Shown here piece by piece: positions 10,901-26,000 of a stretch of 64,000 nucleotides of DNA (its first letter is position 1; every line of letters starts with the position of its first letter). Source of the DNA: Bemisia tabaci (taxonomy: Eukaryota; Arthropoda; Insecta; Hemiptera; Aleyrodidae); assembly GCF_918797505.1 (NCBI RefSeq), contig NC_092795.1, positions 31,731,131 through 31,795,130 of the forward strand. The letters are read 5' to 3'. A program made the translations under genes and the position numbers. Below the pieces are notes generated by a model. That model searched no databases. It saw only the letters and a program-made list of their open reading frames with translations, and was not told where the DNA came from.

Positions 10901-13900
10901 AAATATTTTGGTTCCCAATGTTGTTGCTCCCGTTAATAGAGAATGTCGAAACTCTCAAAGAATGTAAACTCGTATGACTACGTATATATATTATATATGA
11001 TCAACTCAGAGAACATCAATTGACATCTTTTTGTACTTATATTCATAGACTCAAATATCTATACAAATAGAATTAAAGAGTATTCGCTTGTTAAAGAATA
11101 GAAAAATAGTTCTAAGAATGTAGAACTTTCCACAGATTCACAGTTCTTCAAATGTACAGATCTGTAAATTGTTTTCATGGGCTCTAAATAAAAATACGGA
11201 TAAATCCTGTATGCATTTTTCTCCACTTTGCTCATATTTTTTATTGGTCTCTCTTCTACAATAATCTGGATATTTGCACATTTCCAATAGCATTTTAAGT
11301 ATCCGTACTTTTACCGGAGAGCTCTTCAATTACATGTACATCCAAGAAGGAAGTTCTGACCCTTGGACCTTTCGGTTTCCAGGAGCTATGTCATTCTCCT
11401 GAGCAATTTTTACAGCTTCGCCTCCACGTTTGGCTCGCAGGATTGTGCCAACTTACGGAACTCTCGTCGCCGCGTAGGACGTTGCCATTTCGATCAGGAT
11501 TCTCCAGAATTTCCCACTTAAGCAACAGGAAATAAATAAGCTGGCGAAAGCAGTATTGAAGGCCCAAGATGTAAGGCACTAGCTACCGCTATTTTTCAGC
11601 GCTGCCTCACCTGTTAAAGCCTTATAAACCACCACCACCACCACCACCACCACCACCACCAGACACTGTAACTTTTGAACAGATTGAAATAAAGCCTTGA
11701 AATTTTTGTGAGTGGCACCGGGTCAAAAGAAAAGACTTTTGGAGCCCCTGCACAATTTTAGAGGGACCTCTCTGAAAAAGAACAAGATTCCTACGGTTTA
11801 AAAGTGGTGGAGCAGGACTTTTGGATTACCCTGTATTTATGGTATTCGTCGCAGTCTCACATTGACAATGAGTCGATTAAATACCTCCAAAATTAAACCA
11901 CATGAACAAGGGGGAATGGAATCGACCGCAGGAGCTCGAAAGTAAATTTTCGACAGCACCTAGTCTCGAGTTTATTTAACATCGTTATGTGTCCTCACGA
12001 GTTTAAGTTGAAAAATGAACGAACGATCTAATAATTTTTCATCAGAGATGGCAACGGCCATCTCATTATCAATGTCGAAGATAACAAGCTGGGTTTCTGT
12101 GGTGCAGCAGGTGCAGCAGATTGGTACGTGTCATCCAAAAATACCCTGGGAAAGCGTGAATTTCCTCACTTTAAAAATCTTCTAGCACTGTTGTGGTTCA
12201 TAATGTGGCGTAAGAAATGATATTTTTCAAGGTGAGAGAGTGAATGTGACAGTATCATTTGACAGTTATCCCAGCCAATTTGTCATCCAATGAAGGATCG
12301 GGTGCATCTGAAACTGAATCAGGTGTTAAAACTTAACAATTAAAAAAAAATAGGGGAATTGGGTTTTTTTTACGGAAAATCCTCCTTAAAAATATGTTAA
12401 TTGTTTGTAAAAATTATGCTAAAATTTTTAAAATTGGATAAATTTTTTTAAAACCAGAATTACCCTCTCCTGGACAAATCCATTCGAGTTGAGAAAAAAG
12501 TTCGATGACAAATACTGAGCTTTGGTTCATATCGAGCACCGAACTTCTTCAGTTCAAGTGACAAAAATTCAATTTCCGTGGTCAAAAATGCCGTTATCTG
12601 AACCGGAAAAGTTCAATGTTCAATACGAACCAAACCCTTGTATATCTATTACCGAACTTTTTTCTCTCAGTAGAGACAATAAACTCGCCAAGCATTGTGC
12701 AAAATCTAGCAGCCTCATCCTGTCCATCTTCTCCTCCGCCAACAGCTGTCACGGGGTGACTGCGAATTCGGATTCGGCGATGATGAACAATTTATTATGA
12801 CTCGTTTAAGTATGCTCGGCGGTGATGTGAATGATAGGTCACCGTTTGACCCGTTAAGCTGCTCAGTCGGTGTTGTGCCGAGATATTACGAAATCTTCGT
12901 CTGGTGTCGGATACAGACCTCTTCTACCCGCGCATCCCCGTCGGGAGAGATCTCCTTCTAGGCTAAATCGTAAAAAATTCTGACCATCATAGTTTACGCT
13001 CGAGGATTTTTTGCGATGACAGTAAATTCAGAGGCGATCGGTCCCCCATGTAATCCAGCATTACGATGATTTTATTTTTAAGACAGAAGTTATTGAGCGC
13101 AATCAACCAGGACGATTGCAGCATCCCTTAGCGCATCCTCTTTTTTGAGCTTTATTTAAACGGTGTACAACGAATCACGGCGCAAGTCTTAGGCACATTA
13201 TTTGACGCATTATTCTGCCGTGCAAAGGAAAAACACCGTATGAACATTCGATAGTTGCCAAATTCCTTCGATAAAATGTATATTTTTGAGGAAAGTTATT
13301 AATATTTTTCCATGAAATTTTCGGGAACTTTAGGTAAAATTGTGAACATAATTATCAGAACAATTGAAAGAAACTTAGTCACATGTTTACCAGGATATTC
13401 GTGCTTTCTCAGAGTATATTTTACAACGCCTGAAGGTTCATGCGGCGTTTTTCCTCAGCGCGGCAGCATTATTTCCATTCAGGCGTATTACAGACACCGT
13501 GGAGGCGTGGTCGCAAAAACAATTCGGGAGCTACAACACCAAGTCTGTTGCGTGTGGCTACAATATAAAGATCTACCAAGAACCGTTGATGATGGATTCG
13601 ATTGCGAGTCTTGGCTTCAAGGGGCTACGTCCCCTGGTTGCTATTCGGCTCTGCCTCCAGGGGACGCATCGCGCCTCCTATAGAGCCCGCTTCGTGGGCT
13701 CCCTTGGGTTGATCTAAAGATAGCGGGTTCATCCAGATAGGCGCAAAAATAACGAAAATTGGCTCATTAGGAAATAGAATGATAGAACAAATTGTGGCGA
13801 GAGTTCCAAAGAGACTTCCAAGCAGGAATCTTCGCATTCCTACCATATAAATTCTTATTTTCTAAGATTTTCTGATGCACTGGTTTAGAGCCTGTGTGCG

Positions 13901-16900
13901 TATTTCCGCGGAACACCTTTGGTAATTTGAACTTCAAGATGTCAAAAAAAAACTTCCAGAAATAGACACGGAGAAAAAAACTTCGTGTGTGGGACCCGAA
14001 GTTGAGGTCATATGGATCTCTGAAATTTTCGGATCACGTAGGTATCTAAAAACTTGAGGTCCAGCTGCCGAAGTTCGGGTCACAACATTACTCCGGTACA
14101 TATCGAAGTGCCTCGATGTCTGACCCGAACTTCGGCAGCTCGACCTCAAGTTTTCGGGTGCGTGATCAGAAAACTTCATAGATCCACATGACTTCAACTT
14201 CGGATCCCATGCACGAATTTTTTTTTTCTCCGTGGATAATTTCAGGCAGAACACCTCAGATGGTCTCTACTACAGTGACTACTCATCGGCCAAGATTTTC
14301 TGATGCACAGTTTTAAGGCCTACGAGCTCCTGTCGGTTTCCGCAAATTGGTGCGTGCCGAAAGGCGTTCCGAATCGCATCGTGACGCACGGATTTCCGGA
14401 TTTGCGTGCGCTGCGCCGCAGCTCGGCGTGATGTCGCGCAGGCTCAGCACCGACTCGCACTTAAATCGGGAGAGTCGGGTCGATCCCGCCGCCGCCGTCG
14501 AAGCAACTTGCAAGGGCAAGGGACTCCTGAAACCCGGCTGACAATGAAAGTGAAATCATGAAATATAGCGGCGAGTCAAGCGTCCAGCACGCACCACTGC
14601 CTTTGCTTCCTTTGCGAGTGACCCTCACAACGTCACTGGCTTCTCAAACATACCGCATGCACCTGTGTTCTCCCATGCTATGATGGAAATATGCCGTATC
14701 AAGATCTTGCATTGCCTGATAAAATGTTTAATTTCAGGCTGTTGTGAAACATTTTTAGACAATTTAAACCATATTGCGAACTGAAATTTCCGAACAATTG
14801 GAAGAGAAATTCACTTGAGTTTTACAGAGAATTAGTGTTTTATCAACGACAATTTAGCAGCCGCCGAAGACGTTGAGTGCGACGACACTAGCACGGCAAT
14901 GTGTACGTAGCGACAAGCGCAAAGCTCCAAGTAGCAATTTCCAACGGAAAAAGGTCAATATTTTGAATGAAGTAAGTTGCGATTTCTTTAAAAAATTTTT
15001 TATGAAAAAATCGCTAAGATCATCAATATCTCAGTCATTTTCCTCAATTTTGTCGCAATTTTATATCTATATAATCGCGTTTGATTAGATCGAAATTTCA
15101 TCTCAATTTATCACAATTTTTTGTTCGATGGTATCGCAATTAAATCGCCATCGATAATATATGTGCTAAAATCACAATTTATAGCAATTTTTTACCCGAT
15201 ATTGCTGCAATAAGTCTAGGTCGATAAAATCGCGATGTACTATCCGATCAAATCGCAACTTATCGCGATCACTGCTATTAGGGTGCATAGAGAGGAAACC
15301 CCAAATTCAAAAAATTTCAATCGTTTCAAACAAAAGGATCGCTCATTTCCCATTCGTCTCCTTTGTCTCCTGGTTCGTTGATTAATTTCACTAATCAGCC
15401 CGCAGTAGCAGACACTGCAGACATCGTACAAGGATACATCACGCGCCTGGGAAAAATTTCCTGAGCCGGCCGGGCCGAAGAGCGCTTGAGGATCGTAACC
15501 GCAATGTAATCGTCGGTTGCAATGCGGAATTAAGCAACAGGTGCCAAACCGACAGAGGATGACTTTCACGGGCGCTAACAATGTGCCGATCAGCAAATAA
15601 GTTGTAATACTGATTCGTCTGGAGAGTCGCCTCGGGTGGTGGGGTGGGGGTGGAGCCTCTAGTTTGACGAGAAAGCTAGCTGGAGATGTTAAAAAGAGCC
15701 GTCAATATTCAGACGAGACGGGAACTAAGCCCACGGCAAAACCACCCACTCAACGTCGTTGCCGTAATGGACGGCTCATTACCAATCCAGCCTTATTTGC
15801 GACGGGAGTATCTATACAGGGAGAATAATGCTGTGTCGATACTGATCATGATTCGCTTCACCGGTTTCAGACCTCTCGTGAGGAATTAAGGGACCAATTA
15901 GGGAAAAATTTGCACTGTAACGATTAGGACCGATAAGGGAAAAATCTGCACTGTAACTGGGAGAATCGTTGGATTATTTTAAAATATTGCTGTTTTCCGA
16001 GTAGCATGGGATCATTTTTCTTGAGGAAAAATTGAACTTCTCGACTGATAAATCTTTCAAATTCACTTCGCACTTTTAAGGCGAGGTTAGAAAAGAAGAG
16101 AAAAAAGAAAAATGAACAATGTGGAGAAAAAGAAGGAGATAGAGAGAAAAAAGGAGACTTTCTTATTTTTCTTTCTTTCTCCTTTCCCTCTTGTTCTTGT
16201 ACTTCCTTCTCTTTTACATTTTCTCCTTTTACTATCACTCCTTCTTCTTCCCTCCCTTGTTCCACCGACTTATTTTCCTCCTTTTCCCTCTCCTCCGTCT
16301 CCCTCTCTTTTCTTTTTTCCCTCATTGCCTTCCTGTTCATGCGCCAAGTAAACGGCTCGAGTGTAGAGTCAAATTTAGTTGTTTTTCTTAGCTTTTCGTT
16401 CAAGTCTCCTGGGCTTGATTCTTGAATATGAGAAGAGAGAGGGCTTATAAACTTAATATTACTTAAGTAAGAGAGGCTTGCCATAGCGGGCTGACTTTTG
16501 ATATTGGTCGACAATGCTATGCATAAAGGAAAATATATATGTACGAAAAATAGAGCAATCCCGTAGGTTGAAACGGGTGATTGTTATGTGGTTTAAGGGA
16601 GAAAGTAATGGACCAACTATGAGGTCCCTCCTGCAATGAAAAAAGTCACGGGCTATGTATAGATATACCGTCTGTTCCGGACTTAGAGACTAGAAGTTCC
16701 GGATGCTGGAGTTGTAGCTTATATTGCTCCGGTTGCTCCGCCCGGAACTTTCGGCCTCTGAGCCCGGAACGCGGACGCTATTTCCATACAGCCCGTAAGT
16801 ACGGCTTCCACGGCCGGCGTTTTTTTTTGGTCAGTGTGGGTTGCAATTGGTTAGTCTACCACTTACCTCCTTTGTTAAATGAAACCACCAACTTCCATCA

Positions 16901-16962
16901 ACGGTATCTCTGCATTTTCCTTTTTTCCTCTTTGTCTATCGCTTTGTCTTAGAGTTTCACTG

Positions 16963-17002
<40 letters not shown>

Positions 17003-20000
17003 CACATTGGATCTAGAGTCCAGACTCTTGAAAACATTGACAAGAAAAAGGACTCTTGATTCAATCAGATGTAAGCTTAAATCAAAAGAAAATCCGCTCA
17101 AATTGAATTGCTTGGTTCTTGATTTAAGCTTAAATCTGATTGAATCGAGAGTATGTTTTCTTGTCGATGTTTTTAAGAGTCTGGACTCTAGATCCAATGT
17201 GTTTTTTTTTTTTTTCCAGTGTTCGATAATGAGCCTGGAGACTCATGTTAAAGGGTGAAATTGATGGCGAGTGTGGCGCATTTTTGTTTCAGGTGGCAAG
17301 GGGACAGAAACGGCTCACAGGAGGGATCACGCCCTTGGAGGACCCGCACTCCGTCGGCGTGGAGATGAGCAACTCGGAGCTGTCGGTGGTGATGCCTAGC
17401 CGGTTGACGCGGCAGGCGCAGGCGGCGCGACTCGGGAACGAGATCGCCGAACACGCCCGGAACCACCGCGTCGGACTCCGGAATCTCCAGGTCAACTGCG
17501 AGAAGGACTCCGCCAGCATTTTCGTCACCATCGAGTTCGAGGAGCCCTTCGACGGCGTCGTCTACAGCAAAGGCCACCACGAGGACCCCAATTGCAGGTA
17601 ATTCAGTGAAAGCTTATCTCATCCACTCTTATGGCCTTGTCTCCACGGGCCGTTTCACGAGATTTGTCCCAGGGAAAAATCCCACTTACAAAGTTGGGAA
17701 AAATATTGAGTGTTAATCAATATTTTTCCCAGTACCAAGTATGGTCCTTTTACCCTTAGGACCCACTGAGAGAAGAAGAAGAAGTGCAAACGAATTGTGC
17801 GATATTTTGTTGATTACTCCACTGTTCATGTTTGTTTAGTTAAAATAATGTGTCTAATTGTCAATTGAGTGCAATTATTATTTTAATCCCGGCTAAATAC
17901 TCGACTTCAACTAAGTTATCTTCCCGCGCAAACTAGTCGGACGACCATATGAGCCTCGTCCCGTGGAGTCGGTAACTGGGAAAAATCCCAGAAGTTTCAT
18001 TCCTGCTATTCGAACTTGGGAAAAATCCCATGAAAACGTCCCGTGGAGACAAGGCCGAACAGGGACAAACAGAAACAAGCGGATTCCCTCCACCAACGCA
18101 ACAGGCTTCCCGCAAGTCAAAACAAAATTATCCGGAGAAATGTCCAAAATCTTCCGGAAAAAATTCTCGATCTGTAAATCTCCCGGAAAAATTCTCGACT
18201 TTCAGTCTTCCGGAAAAATTATCGATTTGTAAATCCTCCGTAAAAATTATCAATTTGCAAATCTTCCGGTAGAATATCCAGAAAGTAGAAATCTCCCAAT
18301 TTTGGATTCTCATCCGGAAAATTGGAGGCATGCAATGCAACTCGGTGATGAGTGGAAACTCGGAAACTCTAACATTCAAGATTTCTTTTTAGACAATTAT
18401 TACAAGGGGGTACGCTCCGCGTAATATTCGAGATGCAATTTTATCAAATCGCGATTCTGTAATACGCTCAACTGAAATTATTACTTTGTATACCTTTGTC
18501 TACGTATTCTGTGTCCTTAAAACCATGCTTGACGAGACATAGATTCAGCTTTGAAATCCAGACATTGTGTCCCAACCTAATCGAATTCCAAATAACAGAT
18601 GTCTTAGACTGAAATAATTTTGACACGTGTTGGATCCATTCCAGAAATGAATCGTGTCCAATCTTCGTTTCCCACATTATGGATGTGCACTGCAGTAAAG
18701 AGGCTAACATCAATATGGCATTAATTCACTTCTTATCCGCCCATAAGAGAGTAGCTATGAAAATAATTGAGAGGATAAAACTAGTCAAGGCGACCATGTA
18801 GCGTTGCGCCGCCAGCAAGAGGATGCTTAAACGACGGTCCCTGTTTCATCAAGTAATCATACCGCTTAGTTCACTTCATAGAGCGTTGCCCAACGCCAAT
18901 GTTAGTGAGAGATAAATTGCAATGGTTTTATAAGGTGTCCCGTCCACAGGCTACTTACCGAACTGAGCGCATCTGATAGCCCGGCTATAAATAAAAAGTA
19001 GCTTCGTGCAGTGATAAGCTTTGTCGTTAAAGGCCATCCCTAAATTACGTAACGCTAAGTTTGCGATTTTTTGAAACCCTCCCTATCCCGTGTACCGCCC
19101 CGTAACGCTATTTTAGACCCCCTAAAAATTACGAGACGATTGCCCAGACCAGACCCCCCTCTATATTTGGATTCACCGTACATTTTTGAACGGATTTGCG
19201 TTTCTATCTAGGGAGGAAAAGTCACAATATTGCAGACCACAATATTTTCGAGATTTTTTAAAACCTCTATAAAGACGACTGACGGTAAATTTTACAGAAT
19301 CTCGAAAAAACATAACTTAAACTCGTCACGCGACGCTTTGCTCTATATATACCTCCCCCTCCCCGTAATGCCGCGTAACGCTAGCAAACTCCCCCAGCCC
19401 CTTCAGAGCGTTACGTGATTTAGGGACAGTCCCATTATAGTGTTAGTGTTTTCTAAACTCAGGGGTTTAAACGTAGATCTAACTACATCTGTGCCCCGTA
19501 GACAAAAATTTATTCCAGAGAAAGGCATTTTCGTATATGTAGAGATGCGTTTATGAAAGCAGTTAGTAAGCAGGTGTACTGCAATCAAAATTTCTCTTAT
19601 ATTATACGCATAGGAATCATGACAATTGTGACGAGAATGATGCTATGAAATATGAACTTCGCCGGAAATAAATGTGTGAAAGAATGTTGAGGTAATTGTT
19701 TTCACGCAACAAAAATGCAATCGAAGCTTCAAGAGAAACGGAATATATCTACAAAATAACGGTGATTGAATGTTAAAAGTAGGAGGTCGCAGATGTACCA
19801 AAAGAAAATCACATTCAAGATTTTACTCGGTAATATTAAAAAAGCTAATGGAGGCGGTCGGCGGATTTTTAAGTACATCAATCACGCAAGCACGTCAAAA
19901 AAAACGCCACACCTCCGAAATCTCTGGAATATCACCGGCGAGTTCAACTTAAAGCACGAAAGTTCCTCTAGGAAGAACCACCCGCGCCGCCCGCGCGCGA

Positions 20001-23000
20001 CCAGGGCCCAGGGGTCAGACATGTTTCAAATTCATCTCTCGCTCATTAGGTTGATGAGCGTTAACTAACCTTTGTCATCTTCTACGCTGTCAGATTTCAC
20101 GATTTACAATGGAATCACAAGACAGAATAAGAATCAAACTTTCTCGAGTCATGATTGTTTCCTTGCCAAAATTGTAAGCAGGAAACATACACGAAGAATA
20201 AAAACTTCGTGCGTGGGACCCGAAGTTTAGGTCATATGGATCTCTGAAGTTTTGGGACTGAGCATTTGAACACTTTAGGTCTAGGTACCGAGGTTCGGAT
20301 CACACATCTGAAACTTCAGTTCTTACATCTGAAGTATTTCGGTTTTCACATCCGAAATACTTCGGTTCTCACATCCGAAAAACTTCGGTTCGCGCATCTG
20401 AAGTACCTCAGATGTAAGAACTGAAGTTTCAGATGTGTGATCCGAACCTCGACACCTAGACCTTAAGTGTTCAGATGCTCAATCCGAAAACTTCAGAGAT
20501 CCATATAACCTAAACTTCGGGTCCCACGCACGAAGTTCTTTCCTCCGTGTACCACATATCGAACACTTCCAAAATTATCTCATGAAATGGACGAATTTTG
20601 ACAAAAATGCACTAAGTCACATTTTAGAAAAAACATGAGGGTATATAGCTTTAAATTCATGGGCTTCGAGAAAAGGCGCATAAGTCTAGCTTTTGCCAAT
20701 TGAAGAAATACATGTTAAAATTTTTAAAATCTCGTGGAGCCTTCTTTCGAGAAGAGGCAATAAAAGCAGCAAAAAAATTGGATTTCATCGGTGGAGTTTT
20801 TTGCAAAATATACTACAGGATTAGTTCTCCTTGAAGTCATCATCAATTTTTTCATTAACTGTAGTCACATGTCTCGTCCTCAAATTCCGCCAATTCGACT
20901 AGTATTGAATTTTCATCTGTCACAAAGCCAAAGTCGAGGGAAAATAATGTTCCCCAACAGTTTCCGAGCGAACTGTCGTTAAACTCTGTTCTTGAATCTT
21001 TTATAGAGGCATAAGCCCTCTAACCTCCTTTTACCGATTCAAACTTGACGTTACTAGGTACGTCTTTGTTTAACGCATTCCGAGCAATTTTTGTTTTTTC
21101 GTTTCATGTATTAGAATCTATCGATCAAAAATTCTTACCCATGAAAAACCGAAATCAACGTTTGTGAGGTCCTTGTATTCCACCGTGCTGCACTAAATGG
21201 TCCGAGTTTAACAGAAAGGAACCAAGCCACATTAGCTATTGCCAAACTTAACAGGGCAATTCAGCTTTTTACAAGAGAAGGTTTGCGCAGACTCCTTTGA
21301 AAATTTCAAGGAATTTGCTTCGTTCTATGCAGAAAATTCACTGAAATTTGCGCAAAAACCCGCACTACCGTTTTCATGAAAAAATTAAATTGCCCGGTTA
21401 AATTTGGCAATAGCTGATGTGGCTTGGTTCCTTTCTGTTTACCGCGGTCAAATCGACAATCTTGTTTCGTCGTCCTTCTTTTTTCTGAAGTTACGAAACG
21501 GGAGGGACGGTCGATTTTTTGTCTGAGCTGGCTTTCCTGGCCTATCGTCGGCGTGGTCGGAGGATGCAGAACTGCACAGTGCGAAGACTCCGTTTCCATG
21601 AATGGAGCGGAATCTACGATGCTGCCCCCAGATGAAGCTTTATCTGATTGTGGATGCAACTTGAGTGCGCCTCGTTAGTCGTTGGGCGATGCGCTATGCA
21701 ACTGCAGCGTACGAGACACCGTTTGCCGCTTGCCGCGGGAAGCCTCGAATTATTTACGTGCAAAAGCCGGTAGTCGCTTCAATCCGCTCATCACTACTGA
21801 CAATTCTGACCAGCTTCGAGTGCGTAGTGTAGTCTGCATAGGTGTAAGAGAGACATCGCTTCCGCTGTGAAATATGGGTTGAGAAAGCTGTGCCTGCGAT
21901 AAAAATATTTAAAATTTTGTTGGAACCTTAATCACTGGAAAAAAACACATTGTGTCTAGAGTCCAGACTCTTGAAAGCATTGACAAGAAAAAGGACTCAT
22001 GATTCAATCAGATTTAAGCTTCAATCAAAAGGAAATCCGCTCAAATTAAAAGGCTTGGTTCTTGATTTAAGCTTAAATCTGATTGAATCAAGAGTATTTT
22101 TTCTTGTCGATGTTTTTAATAGTCTGGACTCTAGATCAAATGTGTTTTTTTCCAGTGATTTCATTTGAAGAAAAAGTATGAGTTGACTTACAGTGATATG
22201 AGCATGGTAATTACTAACAGACCCTTAGTTTTTTTTTCAAATTCTATGACGTTTAAGATAAAATTGTGAATTTTACCGTTCAATAAATTTTTATTTATGT
22301 CATCATTCTCTGTAGAGATATGCCGGTCCGAATTTCATGATATTAGGATCGCTTATTGATATAAGCTCTAAATGAGCCCGCTTTATTTAAATGTTTGTTG
22401 CGCAGGAAGTGGCATGGCATCTTGAAGGCGCGAAGCTTCCGCAATTATTTGTATCACATAGCGGCCAGGGGGCGTTCGGCGTCCATCAAAGGTCTTGTTC
22501 TTTTGACGGATCGTCGAGACGCTCTTGGCTCCAACTTAAGCGGTGAACTTACGCGCCTTAAAGGCCGTACCTTTGGTGTTCTGATTTTAATTTAGCTCAT
22601 TCGTAGACTAACCCTTAAGCTATATTCCGAGTCCATCCGCGCTCTAATTCACCACTCATCATAATAGAAACTTTCTTAAGCTTACTCACGCTCAAATTTT
22701 GAGACTTTTCAAGTCATTCGGGCTATTTCCGATCAATCCAAAATGCAATCCCACCTTATAATGTTTACGCTGTCATGCTATGGAAGAACAACACATGAGC
22801 TTTTGGATGTTGCCAAATCTCCTTTGGAGGATCACTAATTTTCATAAAATTACTAAATATATTTCTTCCGGTTTTTCCGAGCATTTCGTTCGTTATTTGA
22901 TTTGAATAACTCCCTTCAAAAATGAAAATTTTCTGACTGGAAATTCGGCAACTTTTGAATGCTCATACGACGTTTTTCCTTACTACGGCAGTATGGGTAA

Positions 23001-26000
23001 TCATTTCCGCGAATTCATTCAAGAAGTTAAAGAACAGTGATAATCACCGCACGATTCTAGGAATTCGGACTCTAAAGCGAGGAAGATTTCATGGATCAGG
23101 CCACTAGAACATACATTCAGGCTGATGTGGCCAAAATTGGCTCGAACACAGTTACCATCGATTAAGTACCACAGTGAAAGAAGTTGGCGAAATATGACAT
23201 GAATACCCTCTAGGAACGTAATATTTGAACTAGCCGCTTCGGCGTGGCATTTAGGCTTATTGAGGAGGCTAGTGTTGATTGCCTAATACTTTCACTGGGG
23301 ATTTATATTGCGACCATAAAATTAACAAGTGCGTTCTTGCATCAGTGGATTCAGCGGAACAGCCAACACATTAATGTTTTTATACATATTTGCCATGTGA
23401 TGGCGTTGATGGTTCGATTATTGCCTGAGCCAAAAAAGTGTCATTCACTTAAATTGAAGTAAAAGGTCTCGATTATTTGTGGTGTTCGGAAACGGGAGTA
23501 CAGAGGATAATCGAGCCTAAACTGCCATCTGTTGTAGGCCATTTAGGAGTCTTTTTCAATGTCTGTTTCTAATTCTAGTTTAAATAACTCAAGTTGTAAA
23601 TGGCTGAACTTTTGGTCCAGAAAAACATAATCGTCAAAAATAAAAACCAAAAACTGAAAAAAATTCACCGCAGTAATAGGTGGGAAATGAAACCTTTAAA
23701 ATCGTTTTTCTGCAGGGCCGCAGGAATTCCGAGGACCAAAATTGTAATGAAAAAACCGTCGCGAATTGTTTCAGGTATGTTTGATTTTTATTTTTGATAA
23801 TGATCTATTCTTGAACAAAAGTTTACCCTCAACAGCTTTAGTTATTTGGAATTTTTCACGCAAACGCAAGATTTCGGTGTTATGGCAGATTGTTTCTACA
23901 AAAGCGAGATCTGAACTCAAATTTTACAATTTTATCATAGAGTTGACCTCCGTCACCCGTAAAAATGGATAAAATTAACTAAATTTATGCGAAAATATTT
24001 CATTACCGAGTAGCACGGATCGCAGCCGGGGGACGGTGACATTTCAAACTTCCATTTTTTTCGACGCACCCTGTGGCAGCCTGTATCGCCTGAATCGAAT
24101 CTCGTACATGCATTTCAATTGAGGAAAAGCAGTGCTGCCAACTCATATGAATCCTTACTCCGCTGAGATAGAAGGGAGGTCATGCCGAGCGGTCATGCGA
24201 AAAAATGGAAGACTTTGATCACGACAATCGAATCGAGACAAAGTTCAGCCCGGAACAACCGTGGATTTTGTTGCAGGGTCAAATTTTTCATTTAATGCTC
24301 GTGCATGCATGAATGAAGGATAAAAATTAATCGTTGGGAAAAATTGAAAGTTTTGTGAACGACACTCATAGTTCGGCTCCGAAAGTAGGATTTACTAAAC
24401 TCGCGTCCACTTTGAAAGATTGTTTGGATTTAATGAAAAGAAGTTCAACTCAACCACAGTCGAACTTTCAACTATTCATTACAGAGTTCAGCTACGCTAT
24501 AGTTCCAGGTACGGTAGCTGGCAATTTCAAAATCAAATTGGTTAATCATTTGAAACGTTAGCTTAACCCCCCCCCCCCTTCCCGACGGCACATGTTTTCC
24601 TGTTGCGTCACTTCGATACCAATATCCTTCTAAGCCCGCAGACCGTATTATTACAAAAATTTACCTCTTATGAGACAATTGGTAGGTCGAATGCATAAAA
24701 AATTGATGGTATTATGCGATACATTTGACAGATTTACGCTCTCATTTTGGATAGGGACCGTCCAAGAGAGCGGAAGAATCTGACGACTGTTGTTTTTCTC
24801 GACTGTGAAAAGCTGAAGATGTGCATTGAAGAGTTGATATTTTGAACATTCTGAGTTCCATCAGGTGTTGCTGAAATTGCCAGACTATCTTCCTCTTTAA
24901 TTAGCGTCTAAAAACAATTTTGTTCTTAAAATTAATAATAAAATTGAATCGTGCCGTTCGGATATACGGCATCTTTTCCGTGTTTATAAACGCGGATTGA
25001 TCGGACTGATCAGGTACTCAACGATGCCAATATGAGTGCAACTATTCGTGCTTCTAAGCCGGTCTTGTTGCAGTCACGATTATTGAAGGCGAACTCGATT
25101 GAACGAGACACGCAGTGAGGCGATGAATGAACCTGCGTTCTTTGACTTCCCATGGTTCTTTGTTTTTGTTTTTGTTTTCATTTGCTAATCACTATTATTT
25201 AGAATTCATTAAAATATTGACTGTATGGAATTTTCGTCAAAAAGTGCTTAATGTAGAGCCCCGTGCGAAGCTTATTTTGAACGCCATTTGTAGTTCTTTA
25301 TTTGAACAAAAAAGTCGCTTGTAAGACTCAGAATTACATTTTGATTGAAGTCTGGTCATTACATTAGTCGAGCTCGGTAGAGAAAGGTTGAAAGAAAAAA
25401 GATGAGGGGTTTTCGATCCTTTTGAGACTGAATTAAGACGAACTCTCTAAACAAAAATTTGACATGGTGAAGACGTTGAGGTTTTTTTTCACCATATGGT
25501 CAACCATGTACTATCTAATGGGCCTCAAGCTGTTTCGAATTTATCTGTCTTCGATTGCGCCTTCATTTCGGTGGTTATGCAACTTGAATAACCTTATTTC
25601 GACATTATTGCATCACATAATTAATCAATTTTACGTCCATTTAACCCATTGCGTCATAGCTGTACAGCATTTATAACGCACTGGATATGGATGTGCGAAA
25701 ATAAACTATAGTTTCTGCATTTCGAGCGACTAATCAACATGTTTGTGTATTTATTTGTTCCTTCAATAGGTTTGTCTTGCCAGGAAGTGGACAAACCCTG
25801 TATCAATTCGAGGTGCCAGTGAAGGAATGTGGGACAAAACCATCCGCCGGAGAGTGCAGGTCGGGATCCTGCGGAAGGGGTCATTCCATCGAAAATACTC
25901 TGATCGTCCAGACGGATGATGAAGTACAGGTCAGTAATAGTTCCAAAGTAATATGACCAGGGCCGGAATTACCTACTTGCCGCCCATGAGCCGCCTGTAT

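Larger units (their letters stand above)
4917..17292 (+). other. Intron 1 of the ZP-repeat gene (12.4 kb)
   Basis: It lies between the signal-peptide exon and the first ZP exon and is packed with MITEs, listed separately. A GC-rich patch at about 14330-14660 and a pyrimidine-rich tract at about 16150-16330 give low-complexity open frames on both strands, but none shows domain or splice support. Confidence 0.65.
17598..25769 (+). other. Intron 2 of the ZP-repeat gene (8.2 kb)
   Basis: It contains at least six foldback elements and a minisatellite, listed separately. Short open frames near 21306-21870 and 22395-22595 lie in moderately GC-rich DNA but show no domain and no splice-compatible partner. 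A poly-C run is near 24568. Confidence 0.65.

Noticed and set aside
14313..14541. Overlapping GC-rich open frames on both strands
   Set aside because: Both frames are open because the patch is GC-rich. Neither has a recognisable motif or fits the phase chain of the ZP gene.
15924..16514. 196-codon minus-strand open frame rich in Glu/Lys
   Set aside because: It is a translation of a pyrimidine-rich low-complexity tract; no domain and no splice support.
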